Positions 15,298 through 30,370 of a stretch of DNA of 64,000 bases are shown piece by piece. The notes beneath the pieces are model-generated. The model saw nothing but the letters and a program-made list of their open reading frames with translations. It made no database searches and had not been told where the DNA came from. The position numbers and the translations under genes were made by a program. The stretch comes from Pardosa pseudoannulata (lineage: Eukaryota > Arthropoda > Arachnida > Araneae > Lycosidae), in NCBI GenBank assembly GCA_032207245.1, contig CM063504.1, positions 78,741,369 through 78,805,368 on the forward strand, given 5' to 3'. Every line of letters begins with the position of its first letter. Within the stretch, counting starts at the first letter, position 1.

Positions 15298-16147
15298 GTG
15301 TTAGGAATTATGCGGAATCCTACATTAGACTGTTTTCGTTTTAAGGTAGCACCTTGGGAAAATAAGACAACCTACTCTAAAAGGGAAGTTCTCTCAGAAT
15401 TATCTCGTGTGTTTGATCCATTGGGGTTTCTGTCACATTGTGTGATTTTCATAAAAAATATTTATTTAAGAGCTGTGGAAACTGAGCCTTACGTGGGATC
15501 AACCAATTCCAGAGTGTTTAAGTATCAAATGAAGAAAATTTCGTGAAGAACTTCCTCTTGTAGAACAAATAAATATTCCTAGGTATATTTTAAAATCTCA
15601 TCTTGCTGAACCTGAATTGCATGCCTTTTGTAATGCTTCAGAGAAAGCATACTGTTGTGCCATTTATCTTCGCTATGTATCATCCGATTTCGATACTCGA
15701 ATGTCGCTTCTTACTTCGAAAACAAGAGTAGGACCATTAAAAACCCAGTCTTTGTCTAGACTTGAACTTTGTACTGCATTGCTGCTCTCTAATGTCGTTT
15801 CTTCTGTGCTCAAAAATTTACCTATCTCAATTCAAAAGGCATTTGCATGGACAGATTCGACTATAACTTTAGCCTGGTTATCATCAGAACCATATCGTTG
15901 GCAAACCTATGTGGCAAACCAAATAATAAAAATTCAGACGACTGCTCCATTTTTAAAGTGGCGTCATGTTTCGGGATTTGAAAATCCAGCTGATCTTGGA
16001 ACTCGAGGATTGTTGCCATCAGAAATGATATCTAGTGACTTGTGGCTTCAAGGACCTCATTGGTTACGAGATCAATTACATTATTCTGGGGACTATGTTG
16101 TCTCAGATTCATTTGATTTTGGCAGGATTCAGTTAGAGGAAAAGTAA
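15298..16147 (+). pseudogene. BEL/Pao connection and RNase H domain, broken
   Basis: The connection segment reads MRNPTLDCFRFKV, SELSRVFDPLGFLS (15298-15546). After a shift near 15550 the RNase H domain follows (about 15600-16147) with KTRVGPLKT, SRLELCTALLLS, AFAWTDSTI, WRHVSGFENPADLGTRG and GPHWL. RNase H removes the RNA strand during reverse transcription. The first catalytic Asp of the family, in the motif FCDAS, is Asn here (CNAS, codon AAT 15632-15634), a G-to-A change that would abolish catalysis. The later acidic residues in RLEL, WTDS and NPAD are intact. Confidence 0.92.
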
Positions 16148-16225
16148 GTAGATATCTGTGCTAATAATAGTACTGTTTTACCAGAAATTATAACAAAAAT
16201 ATCTTCCTTTACCTAATTAATTCGT

Positions 16226-17235
16226 GTGTGTTCTTGGATTAAACGATTTCTTAATAATAGTAGGACAAAGACTACTCGAGTGTGCGGGCCGTTGAAATCA
16301 AGTGAAATTCATTCGGCTACAAACTCTGTGGTTCGTTTGGTTCAAGAGGCAGAATTTTCAAGAGAGCGGAAACTTCTTAATGAAGGTAAACTTTTAACAC
16401 ATAATAGCAAATTGTTACCTTTAAATGTGTTTTTGGATCAAGACAATGTACTAAGAGTTGGTGGTTTCTTTCCAAACATTCATCACTATCCTATGATAAA
16501 AATCACCCTATGCTCCTGCCAAAAAAGCACGAATTTACAAGGAGAGTAATTGAATATTATCATTGCTCAAATCTTCATGCTGGTTATTGGCTAACATTGT
16601 CTCTGTTAAGACAAAAACTTTGGTTTGTGGATGGCAAATCTGTAGTACGCAGTCAGCTAAGAAAATGCTTAAAATGTTTTAAATTCAATCTGAGATCGTC
16701 TTCCTAACTAATGGGAGATTTACCAAGTGCACGAATAGAACAAATTCATCCATTTAACTCCATCGGCATCGAATTTTCTGGTATTTTTACTACAAAATGT
16801 GCTCATAAGAGATCCGTGATGAAATTCAAATCATACATTTGTTTGTTGTATGTACGGCAACAAAAGCTATTCATCTGGAGTTAGTCTCGGAGCTAACCAT
16901 AGCCGACTTCCTTGTTGCAATCCGTAGGTTCATTTCAAGAAGAGGCTGTCCGAAAAAAATCACAACCGATAATGGATCGAATTTCAAGGGTGCTTCTAGA
17001 CATCTTCAACGGATGTGTGATCTGTGTCGTAGTCAAGATGTGCAGGATTTCAGTTGCATGAAAGGAATTGAATGGTCATTCATTCCACCATTTAAACCTC
17101 ATTTTGGAGGGTAATGGGAAAGCGGAATCAAGAGCATGAAACTATTTCTTTCAAAAGCTTGTAAGACTGCTATTTTGAATTTCGAGGAATTTACAACACT
17201 TCTATTTCAAATTGAAGCATGTCTGAATTCAAGGT
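16226..17235 (+). pseudogene. BEL/Pao integrase, broken
   Basis: Integrase inserts the cDNA into the host genome. Its HHCC zinc-binding part spans 16430-16690: LRVGGFFPN, a shift near 16505, then LLPKKHEF, EYYHCSNLHAG and KCLKCF. After a TAA at 16705 come DLPSARIEQIHPF and GIEFSG. The third residue there is where the family has the first catalytic Asp, so Asp has become Glu (GAA 16771-16773). A shift near 16830 leads to CTATKAIHLELVSEL, RFISRRGCP and the second Asp in TDNGSNF (GAT 16968-16970). PPFKPHFGG is followed by an in-frame TAA (17112-17114) exactly before WESGIKS, which holds the catalytic Glu (GAA 17118-17120). Confidence 0.92.
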
Positions 17236-17247
17236 CTTTAAAAAAAA

Positions 17248-17655
17248 CTTTCTAACGATCGTTCGGACTTAAATGCCCTTACTCCTCCGCACTTTTTGAT
17301 TGGAGGTCCCATTTTCCAATTTCCAGAGCCATCGCAACCTACTCAATGTATTTGTAATTCCGAAAGGTAGCGTCGCGTCTCATTCAAAAACTCAGACAAT
17401 ATTTTTGGAACCGCTGGACGAAGGAATCAACATCAGCCTCGATTTAAGTGGTGGAGAACAAAACCAAACCTTAAGATCGGTGACATGGTGATAGTTCAGA
17501 GAGAAAATACTACACCTCTAAACTGGAGTCTTGGGCGTGTAATCGGATTAAGCCCTGGTGCAGACAATAAAGTGCGGGTAGTGACTGTAAATACAAGAGA
17601 TGGAGAAGTTACACGAACTGTAAATAAGGTCTTTATTCTTCCCAATAATAACTGA
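17248..17655 (+). pseudogene. BEL/Pao polyprotein C-terminus (DUF5641-type domain)
   Basis: After a shift near 17245 the frame reads LTPPHFLIGGPIF, then meets a TAG near 17368. For about 70 bases the family signal (FWNRWTKE) lies in another frame, after which the original frame resumes with KIGDMVIVQREN, LGRVIGLSPG, RVVTVNTRDGEV and ends naturally at TGA 17653-17655. This is the expected end of a BEL/Pao polyprotein, about 210 bases before the candidate 3' LTR. Confidence 0.9.
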
Positions 17656-17867
17656 TGTATACAGTTCATCTATTCATCTGTTTATTATTTTTCTTCTATT
17701 TTTCTTAATTTGATTCATTGTCTTTTACTTCTATTAATTGCATTTCATAACTTTTTCTCTTTTTTCTCATTTAATTAGTTATTATTGTATTAATTATTTA
17801 AAATTTGCATTGTGAACCATGTAAGTGTTGTGTTTGAAAACCCCCTTGAGTTTCAAGGCGGGCGGTA

Positions 17868-18113
17868 TGTTTTGCCGTGACTCCTGAGTTGCATCTCAGC
17901 GAATTTCTCCCTTCTTGGCAACCGGCTTTTCTCATTTATTATCGTCTGGTGACCCGTTGCCATGGTTGCACTTGAAGGAAAAAATGCCAGTGTTCATGTG
18001 AACTTCAACCGATTTATGTTGAGTGTGCATGGCTTCGTTTCAATAAATGTTCTCTAATGGAAATTAATTTCATGTTGTTTCATTTGATACAGTCCACTCT
18101 GTGTTACGGCGCA
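17868..18113 (+). repeat. candidate 3' LTR of the BEL/Pao element
   Basis: Follows a purine-rich tract (AAGGCGGGCGG, about 17855-17865). It starts TGTTTTGCCGTG and could end at TTACGGCGCA (18113), giving TG...CA ends and 246 bp. An alternative end is CCACA at 18125. An AATAAA signal lies at 18042-18047. Without a 5' partner the borders cannot be proven. Confidence 0.6.
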
Positions 18114-18530
18114 CCACTGTCCACAAAAAGAATTCTTCCAACGAATTTCCCAAAAATAACTCTGAAATAAATGTAAATTTTTTATCAAGTTTTTATCTAT
18201 TCCCGGAAAATAACTCACTTTTTCCACTGAACTAAATTCCTTTTTACTGTTAAAAACGCTTACTAAGGTACCGGTTCCTGAGGAATACTCTTTACATGTA
18301 TCATTCCATTAACCGTTATTGCCAGAGTAAAATGTCTTATTCTTAGATCTTAAATAAAAGTTGTGTTTTCCAAAAAAAGTTGTGCTGCTTCTTTTTATGG
18401 AATGGTATAATGGCATCTTCAATAATATGATTAATAATTAGTTTTCTCCTTCTCCAGTAAGCTCCGGCAAGTAAAACAAAAAATAGGGGGTAACTTCACG
18501 TGTAACCGGAAGGTAATTTTTACCGTGATT
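18114..18530. other. sequence downstream of the BEL element, no gene seen
   Basis: No recognisable feature. Confidence 0.5.
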
Positions 18531-18531
18531 T

Positions 18532-20522
<1,991 letters not shown>

Positions 20523-21231
20523 TGTGACGCCTTCAATATTCTCAAATGAGAGGTAACGTGCATAAGGGATCACAGTCTAAGATAACATTGGAAATTCACT
20601 TTAATTCTGGATTAAATACGGCTATTTACAAAGGAACGGTACTTCCTAAATCTTCTAGAACTGCAAAGAATGGTTGCCGATAAAACTTCCTCACGACAAT
20701 CACAGTAGAAATAAAAACAAGAGATTTAATAATCTCTTACAAATGGGGGGGGTTCATGGTGCAATCAAATCCAATTTATACATCATTTGGTATCGAGATT
20801 CTGCCGATCCCTATATGACTTTACGAATTTCCCAAACTAGTAAGATTTCTGAGAAAAAAGGCGAAAGCCTCCACGAAGTCAAGAGACCTCCGAAAAAATG
20901 ACGAAAAGCCCTCAGCTGCAAAATTGTAGGCTTTTTATACCTGGGAGGGTTAGTTAAGGTCCCGCCACTGTTTTTTCTCACTTAAGATCCCAGTTACATA
21001 AGAACTCCAGCTAAAGTTACAGTTATATTTTTTAGCTGAATTCTCATTCGCTGGCTGTCCCTTCACGGAATTTCCGAGCATTTATTAACGCGATCCATCA
21101 GGGGCGTATTCGTCTATTCAGTCTAATTGTCAAGATTCTAGACTATGCGACGCCACCCTATTGTACTACGTACACATGTGTACTCTGGTCAGCTGTTTTG
21201 GCGCGTGCTCGGACAAAGGGGAGGCTTCACA
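20523..21231 (-). mobile_element. probable solo LTR, 709 bp
   Basis: On the minus strand the block starts TGTGAAGCC (21231 downward) and ends GGCGTCACA (20523). These are TG...CA termini that form an imperfect inverted repeat, as in LTRs. The bases outside are ATGG on the left and ATGC on the right, a possible 4 bp target duplication with one mismatch. A TATA box context, GGTATAAAAAGCC, lies on the minus strand at about 20942-20930. The base composition is richer in G and C than the flanks. No retrotransposon coding region is attached and no partner LTR is in the window. The LTR class (Ty3/Gypsy, BEL or Copia) is undetermined. The 75-codon frame at 20674-20901 has no motif. Confidence 0.55.
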
Positions 21232-22171
21232 ATGCTTATATTTGATAACTTATAGTCTTCTCTCAAGGTACAATTGCTTGAACTCTTAAACATTACTCTT
21301 GAAACCTTACAATTTGTAGTGTGCTTCTGAATCGCATGAAAAGAAAAGCCAAATACTATAAATATTTTGTTTACTAGGCATACTAGGTTTTACTAGGCAT
21401 AAAAATCATATATTCGTCCCGTGTGCAGTTAAAAAGAGGGTTCAAACTAAGCATTAGGGTTAATTAATCTCCCTAAATTAGTGTTTAACTTAAAATCCAG
21501 AATTTTCTAATATCATCTGGTTTTCTCTCCTCTAGTCGAAAGTTTAAATATTTTTCTCCCCTCTTATTTTTGTTCATCCATCCATTTAGGAAAACAATTG
21601 GTCCCATCTATCTATAGGGAACGATCCACTGCATTCTTCTATGTGACACTTATTCTCGGTTTTGTTACATTATTCTATCTGTCAGTGTCCTAAGGTAATG
21701 AAAGGAAATAAAACCAGTATGCAATTTTTCAAGATTGTCTCATATATTGATAGGATAATTGTCGTCTTATAAGCATAAAAATAATATTATTTTTACATAA
21801 TTGGAGTAGAAATAAAATATTTAACTTTAGACAGCAACGAGCAGTTTCTCTCTATGATAACCATCTCAGGGGAGGGGGTTGGTCTGTTTCCATTCAGGTG
21901 TTGAGGAGTCTTTTCTCTACCGTTATCAGTGTATCCAGAGGAAATCAGTAGCTATGCTTATAAGGGAAAAAATGAAGTTTTTGAATGGTTTTGGCTATTT
22001 TGGGATTTACAGGTCACAGCTATGGAGGGCCATTGTGGAATACAAAGAGCTAACACTGTAATGCACATCTACATTAAGAACTTTTGATTTATGTTCACCT
22101 TTTTCTCTAAAAAGGCTAGTTACTAGGCTATTATACATTCTTTCTTCAATTTCTTAGAATATTAAGATACA
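21232..22171. other. AT-rich sequence, no gene seen
   Basis: A 60-codon frame at 21879-22061 is unrecognised. Nothing else was identified. Confidence 0.55.
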
Positions 22172-23468
<1,297 letters not shown>

Positions 23469-23806
23469 AGTGCAGGTGCAAGAAAGAAACACTTTATTGG
23501 ACATATCAACAGCAGTATATGCAAGGGCACACTCCCTAACAGTTCATTAACCATTACATAGGCCGTACATTAAATACATATCGCAGCAGTCACGAATGGT
23601 AGACATGGCCACCATACGAAGTCTTCCAAGAGTGGCAAGATGCAGTCTTTTAAATATAAGTTCAATGGCGATTTTACGTCATTCCATGGCACACATGTAT
23701 GACGAGATATACTCGAAGAACCTTTTAAACATTATCGTCTGGAAAGATATGCAAATGCTGTTTTTGATATGTCCAATAAAGTGTTTTTTTTTCTTGCACC
23801 GGCAGT
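23469..23806. mobile_element. 338 bp element with ~48 bp terminal inverted repeats
   Basis: The left arm (23469-23516) and the reverse complement of the right arm (23757-23806) share GGTGCAAGAAA, then ACACTTTATTGGACATATCAA. They differ mainly in the length of an A run. The interior of about 240 bp is unique in this window and not AT-biased. The arms and size fit a MITE or foldback element. Target duplications are not obvious (the flanks read AAAAA and GACGA). The open frames at 23596-23808 and 23769-23987 overlap the right arm and are probably chance. Confidence 0.75.
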
Positions 23807-24189
23807 GACGACATACTTTGTTTTTCGTATTTTTCCCATAAATAATGGATCTTACATGAAGGCTTATTTTAGGCAGTTTTTATGTACTCTCAAGAAGGAA
23901 TCTAGCTGGGCAGAGTTTATGCTGTCGTTTTGGGATAGCCTGTACATGTGTTTGCGTGAAAGTATTCAAATGTTTCAAAATTTCTAACAAACAAGAAATT
24001 TTAAATTCTGACCGATTCTTTACCTCCCAATAATCAACAAATCAAGTACAATAAAACAAAATGACACACAGAAGGTAAAGAAATAGTCTGATAGGTTCAT
24101 CAGCAGTGGCAGCATATCAAAGGATTAAAAATTTTAAAATTACATAGCTTTCGCCTACAACTAAGAAATATTTGAAGTGGCATACTCAG
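23807..24189. other. no gene seen
   Basis: Sequence of average composition with an open frame to 23987 that shows no recognisable motif. Confidence 0.5.
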
Positions 24190-24191
24190 TA

Positions 24192-24318
24192 CCTGTATCA
24201 CCAATGTAATTTAACAGCTAATTAAGATTATTCTCTATTTAAACGGGGAATTGCGTCCCCCTATTGGTTAGCGCCATGGGTTAATTTCAGTTAGCGTTAA
24301 TCGACTTTGGTGAAACTG
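24192..24318. mobile_element. 127 bp MITE related to the element at 0.3-1.2 kb
   Basis: The left end starts CCTGTATCACCAATGT and the right end, reverse complemented, starts CCAGTTTCACCAAAGTCG. The similarity continues through TTTAACAGCTAA / ATTAACGCTAA. A TA dinucleotide flanks each side (24190-24191 and 24319-24320), consistent with TA target duplication. The termini match those of the 897 bp element at the start of the window (CTGTCTCACCAAAGTCG). Both also contain a TTGGTTRGCGC motif, in opposite orientation. Confidence 0.72.
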
Positions 24319-24333
24319 GTATTTAGAATTAAT

Positions 24334-25128
24334 ACCATCTGTTCTATTGCACCACCGACTACTCATCGAACAACTATTTATACGAACATAGCACAACAAA
24401 AATTAGTAAAGTATATGCACACATGAAGACAGAAACAAATAAACCACTAAGTAGATGGACTAAAAACAACCAAAGAAAAAATATTTCGAAATGACAGGGA
24501 GAGTTAAGAATTCCCACTCTAGTTAAAACCGGTTTTACGCTCCAACAAATCTCTCAGGTATTGAAAACACCATACAACCTCTAATACAGCATAAACATTG
24601 ATAACAAATGTTAAAAAATCTTAAAAAGTTAAAAATAATCTGTAAAAAATAGATATAATCTTATAAGGAAACTCAAAACTGAACTGAAATGACTATCACA
24701 ACATACACAACCTAAAATAGTAATCGAAACGTGTCCACACTCAGTTAAATAACACTTTTTACCAATAACAAAAACACTTAAATGAAATCTATTACGATAT
24801 TTGGTTTACATTTAAATTCACAAAAATATCTACTATATGTATAACAAAAACCTAATTGGAAGCCCACTTTTATGAGCTTGTTTTATAAACTGCATTATAG
24901 TCTATTTCACCAACGTCTCTATTTAATTTATTGAATCAAATCAAAAATTAATGTTTCTTTTTGCTCGAAAATTCAGCTGCACAATATAAAAGGTACTTAG
25001 GGTAAGACCAAGATTAAAACCGGGTCGACTGAAATAGAACTTCTAATTCTGGAAAACTTCTTAACATCGTACTTCTTAACATCTTACTTAACATCGTCGA
25101 GTTTGCCTCTACAGTTGTTTATCTTTAT
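24334..25128. other. no gene seen
   Basis: AT-rich sequence without recognisable features. Confidence 0.55.
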
Positions 25129-25304
<176 letters not shown>

Positions 25305-25989
25305 CAAAGCAGTATATGAAATAATACTAAATTTCTTTCAGTTACATGACTTTAGTTGTACGCTTCTCTTATTTGTGTTCTGCTTTTTCGGTTTAAGTAA
25401 TGTAGTACCTTCCCAGTCGAATAACTAGAGTTTATTCAAATGAACAAGTATATTCAAGTAATCAAAGTAAAATCAAAAGTAAAGATTTTACAGGTTTTAT
25501 TATTCATCGATAATCGTTCCTTGAGAACAAATGTACTAAAATTAGTAGTGTGTTCTTTTAAGTTTTGGAATCAGTAAATGAATTTAATTTCATGTTTAGT
25601 TGTTTTATTTTAATGCTTATTAATTATAACTATATATTTAAATATGAAAATAAATTTATTGCAATGGATAATACCTTTTTAACTTTATAAACATTTTAAA
25701 AGTTATGTGGAATTTAATATATGATATTCATGCGACAGGTAGTCCTGCTGTAGGATTAACCAGTTACAAAAACGTTAGTCCGTTAAACCAAATGATCTGT
25801 ATTACTCGTACTACAATCTATTTCACTAATAAGTCTTTCTTCTTCATTTTGATAATGGTAAAAATGACAGGGAGGTTAAAACTAAAATAAATTAATTTAT
25901 CCATGAAAGTAAATCTTTGAGTTCCATATTTTGCATGTATACTATAAAAACCATATTGCGATAACCTGCAAAATGTGTAAGGATATTTT
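25305..25989. other. AT-rich sequence up to the second gap, no gene seen
   Basis: Nothing recognised. Confidence 0.55.
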
Positions 25990-26089
25990 NNNNNNNNNNN
26001 NNNNNNNNNNNNNNNNNNNNNNNNNNNNNNNNNNNNNNNNNNNNNNNNNNNNNNNNNNNNNNNNNNNNNNNNNNNNNNNNNNNNNNNNN
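25990..26089. other. assembly gap, 100 N
   Basis: Exactly 100 N. Unique-looking sequence lies on the left and the ~272 bp satellite begins immediately on the right. Confidence 0.99.
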
Positions 26090-28700
26090 AAGAAACTTTG
26101 AAACAAAGGATATATATTTTATACAGTGATACCTGAATGACGTAATGCACACGTGAAGTTTTCTGTCAAAATAGATTAGAAAAACTGTTTTGTAAAGTTA
26201 TTATAAAATGCATACTTTTACACTTGAGCAATATTCACAGATACAGACATTTTTAACTTGCTGTTACAAATTATTTCGTATAAAATATGGTATAAATAAA
26301 ATTTAAAAAATAGTAACATGAAAGGTTACAAAGAGAAATGTGACAGCATCAGTGCCGATGAAAACAGACTTTGAAAGAAAGTATATATATTTTATACAGT
26401 GATACGTGAATGACGTAATGTACACGTGAAGTTTTCTATTAATATAGATTAGAAAAAAATGTTTTATAAAATTATTATAAAATGCATATTTTTATACTTG
26501 AGCAATATTCACAGATACAGACATTTTTAACTTGCTATTACAAATTATTTCGTATAAAATATGGTATAAATAAGATTAAAAAATATGGTAACATAAAAGG
26601 TTATAAAGATAAATGTAACATCATCAGTGCCGAGGAAATCAGACTTTGAAACAAAGGATATATAATTTATAGAGTGGTACGTGAATGACGTATTGTACAC
26701 GTGGAGTTTTCTGCCAAAATATATTAGAAAAACTGTTTTGTTAAGTTATTATAAAATGCATATTTTAACACTTTAGCAATATTCATTGATAAAGATATTT
26801 TCAACTTGAGATTACAAATTATTTCTTATAAAATATGGTATAAATAAGGCAAAAAATATGGTAACATAGAAGGTTATAAAGAGAAATGTAACAGCATCAG
26901 TACCGATGAAAACAGACTTTTACTTCAGATTACATCTTTTACATCTTTTACTTCAGATTACAAATTACTTCGTATAAATTGTGGTATAAAAAAATTATTT
27001 ATTTATTTTATTTTATTTTATATTATTTTATTTTATTTTACTTTTTTTTATTTTTTGCTAAAAATAAAATCGCAAAATGTGACAATTTTTATAGTTGAAA
27101 ATATTAAAACTTTTGAAAAATATTTTTATGGAAGTATAACTTGGGAGACGTACTGTGATAGGTGAATTAAGTAAAGCACACATGAAGTTTTCTATCAAAA
27201 TATATTAGAAAAATCGTTTTATAAAGTTATTATAAAATGCATAAAGCATACAAATGCATATTTATAAAATGCATTAGAAGCCTATTTTTATACTTGAGCA
27301 ATATTCACAGATACAGTCATTTTTAACTTGCTTTACAAATTGTTTTGAAATTGTTTTGTATAAAATATGGAAGAAATAAGATTGAAAACACAGTGTTATT
27401 GTTGCTAAGAAATAAAATAGTAAATTATAACAATTTTTATAGTTTAAAATATTAAATTTTTTGAAAAACAATTTTACGGAGACAAAATGTGTGAGACATA
27501 GAGTGATAAGTGGATGAATTAATGTACACAGGGATTTTCTATCAAAATAGATGAGAAGAAAAATGTTTTATAAAGTTATTTTAATGTCTTATAAAGCCTA
27601 TTTGTGTACTTTAGCCATATTCATAGATACAGAGATATAAAACTTGAGATTACAAATTATTTCGTATAAAATATGGTATAAAGCAAATTAATAAAATACA
27701 TTTTTTTTTTTGCTAAAAGTAAATTCACAAAATATGAAAATTTTTATAGCTTAAAATATTAAAACTTTCGAAAAATATTTTTAGGGAGACATAATGTGTC
27801 TGACACACAGTGACAGGTGAATGAAATAACGCACACATACAATTTTCTATTAAAATATATTAGAAAAATTGCTTTAAGAAGTTATTTTAAGATGCATATT
27901 TCTATAATTGAGCAATATTCACATATTCAGACGTGTTTACGTGACATTACAAATTATTTCGTATAAAATATGGTATAAATAAAAGTTTAAAAAAATAATG
28001 TTATTTTTGCTAAAAATAAATTCACGAAATATGAAAATTTCTATAGTTGAAAATATTAATACTTTTAAAATATTAATTATGTTGAAAATATTAATATTTT
28101 TAGGGAGACATAACGTATGAGAAATACAGTGACAGGTGAATAAAATAACTCACACATACAATTTTCTATAAAAATAGATTAGAAAAATTGCTTTAAGAAA
28201 TTAATTCAAGATGCATATTTGTATAATTGAGCAATATTCCCATATTCAGACAAATTTACTTGACATTACAAATTATTTCGTATAAAATTTGGTATAAATA
28301 AAATTTAAATATAAACAACGTTATTTTTGCTAAAAATAAAATAGCAAAATATGATAATCTTTACAGTTGAAAATATTACAACTTTTGAAAAACTGTTTTA
28401 CGGAGACATAATATGCCACATACAGTATTACGTGAATAAAGGACAAACACAAGAAGATTTCTATGAAAATATATTAGGGAAATAATTTTATAAAGCTAAT
28501 ACCATGTACATAACTGTATATTTAAGCAATGTTCACAGATACAGACATTTTTAACTTGAGATTACAAAATTATTTTGTATATAATATGTTATAAATAAGA
28601 TTTTAAAAAATGTTATTTTTCTAACAATAAAATCGTAAAATATGTTACTTTTTAAAGTTGAAAATATTACAAAATTATTACGAACATTTTTAAGGAGGAA
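26090..28700. repeat. ~275 bp tandem satellite, copy set 2, decaying to the right
   Basis: Same monomer and orientation as 2700-3818. TTATAAAATGCATA lies near 26201, 26476 and 26751, with conserved AACAGCATCAGTACCGATG blocks at 26350 and 26900. Beyond 26930 the monomers are strongly diverged and more widely spaced (about 300-330 bases; recognisable AATTATTTCGTATAAAATATGG near 27650, 27950 and 28275). Some acquire a block reading GCTAAAAATAAAAT not present in the first part. An (ATTTT)n low-complexity insert interrupts at 26995-27055. Confidence 0.9.
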
Positions 28701-30370
28701 AAATGCGTTTACTGGGATTTTATTTGTAAAAATATTACACTTTTACATCTATTACAATGGCTTGAATGTTGCCAATAAAAAATGTATTTACACAAAGAAC
28801 AGTGTATAATCAAATTGAAAAAAACTATTTTCCAACATTTAATTTTTAAAAACGTGTTTCAACGTTATTGCAATTTCAACGTATGTATTTAAATTATTCT
28901 TGACTCTGCGAAAATTTTTATATTAAAATACAGATCTACATTTTATTTAAAGTAACTTATTTGTTGTTAAAACAATACTTTAACAAAATTGTACCTGTAA
29001 TGCTAAGGCTATTAAATAGAGTGTAAATAGAAATGTATTATTTAGTTTTATTAGAAAAAATTTTAACAATAATAAATAGTTTTTATACAAATATTTTTAT
29101 AAATTAAATATAATCTAATACGTACAGATTTAGAGTTATTTTTTACCTTTTTAAAATGAAATCCTCATTTCATCTAATTTTAGAGAATGTAAATTCTTAC
29201 TAATTTATAATATGTTATTATTTACAAGTTACTCATTCCTTTGAAATTTATCTCAGAATCCCTTAAAATATTTATTTATATTTTATTAAATATATAACTC
29301 CTTAAGAAAATGAATATAAATTATGTATACATCTTTGCACAAAAACTTTAAGTAAATAATTTTAAATTAGTGAAGACACATAAAAATTATCAAGAATGAG
29401 AAAAAGTAGCTGGTTTAAAAATAAAGTATTTGCAATCTACGATAAAGTATAACATTCAGTATATTAATCTTGTGGTACTAGAATGTTTTAGTCATAAACA
29501 ATTTGCTAAAATTCTATTTAAACTTTTATTCCTTAATGTATTATATTTATTAGCTTAAAATATTCGGGAAATATATTATTACTTTCTGTATTATGTATAG
29601 GGTAAGCAGACTAAAGCTTAATCTGGCGAATAAAATAATAAGGTTGTACAATGTAAATTCGGCTTGGATAAATTTCCACTTATGTAAAATTACCTTAAAT
29701 ACTGATGCAATTTGACCACTGCTTAGCCACTTTCAATAAAAAGTACTCTACTAAAATTCATCAGCTGATTGAAGATTACCGGAAGTGACTTTTTCTTCCA
29801 AAATAAACTGTCCACCTTGTTTCTTATGCGAACAAAGATGCGAAAATGACAAGGGGTAAATCGGAAATGAAGTGTGGGTACCCGAGCGTTTCTCACTTGA
29901 ATTCAAGGTAAATTTTTTATTAAGATAATTGCAATATAAAGATGGGCGTTATGATGCAGAATCACCCCATTTCGCAGCTATGACATTCGTTTAACTTCCG
30001 AACTTTGAGTACAATTTGAATACAGGCGTTTGTGTTGGAAAGTCTTCTACGTTACTAGTCTTTAAATGTTGAAGAATGCCTACTATATTTTTTACTTTTA
30101 CTGATAAAAAAATATATCAACATTAATTTTTGTTTCGATGCATTTCTTAGTAACGTCGCAAACGTTTAAGTATTTTACACAGACTCTTCCGTAATAAATG
30201 AATGTCATAATAAATCTGTCTCGATTACTGTACATATGTCAATTGCGAAAACTTTCTAGAACATGTGTCAGAAACTTGTTAATAGCTCCTTATGTTTTAC
30301 AAAAACTTATTATACATATTTCACTTAATATATGCAGATTACATAATATTTAAATACACACACATATATA
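28701..30370. other. 1.7 kb AT-rich sequence, no gene seen
   Basis: No recognisable coding or repeat signal. Confidence 0.55.
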
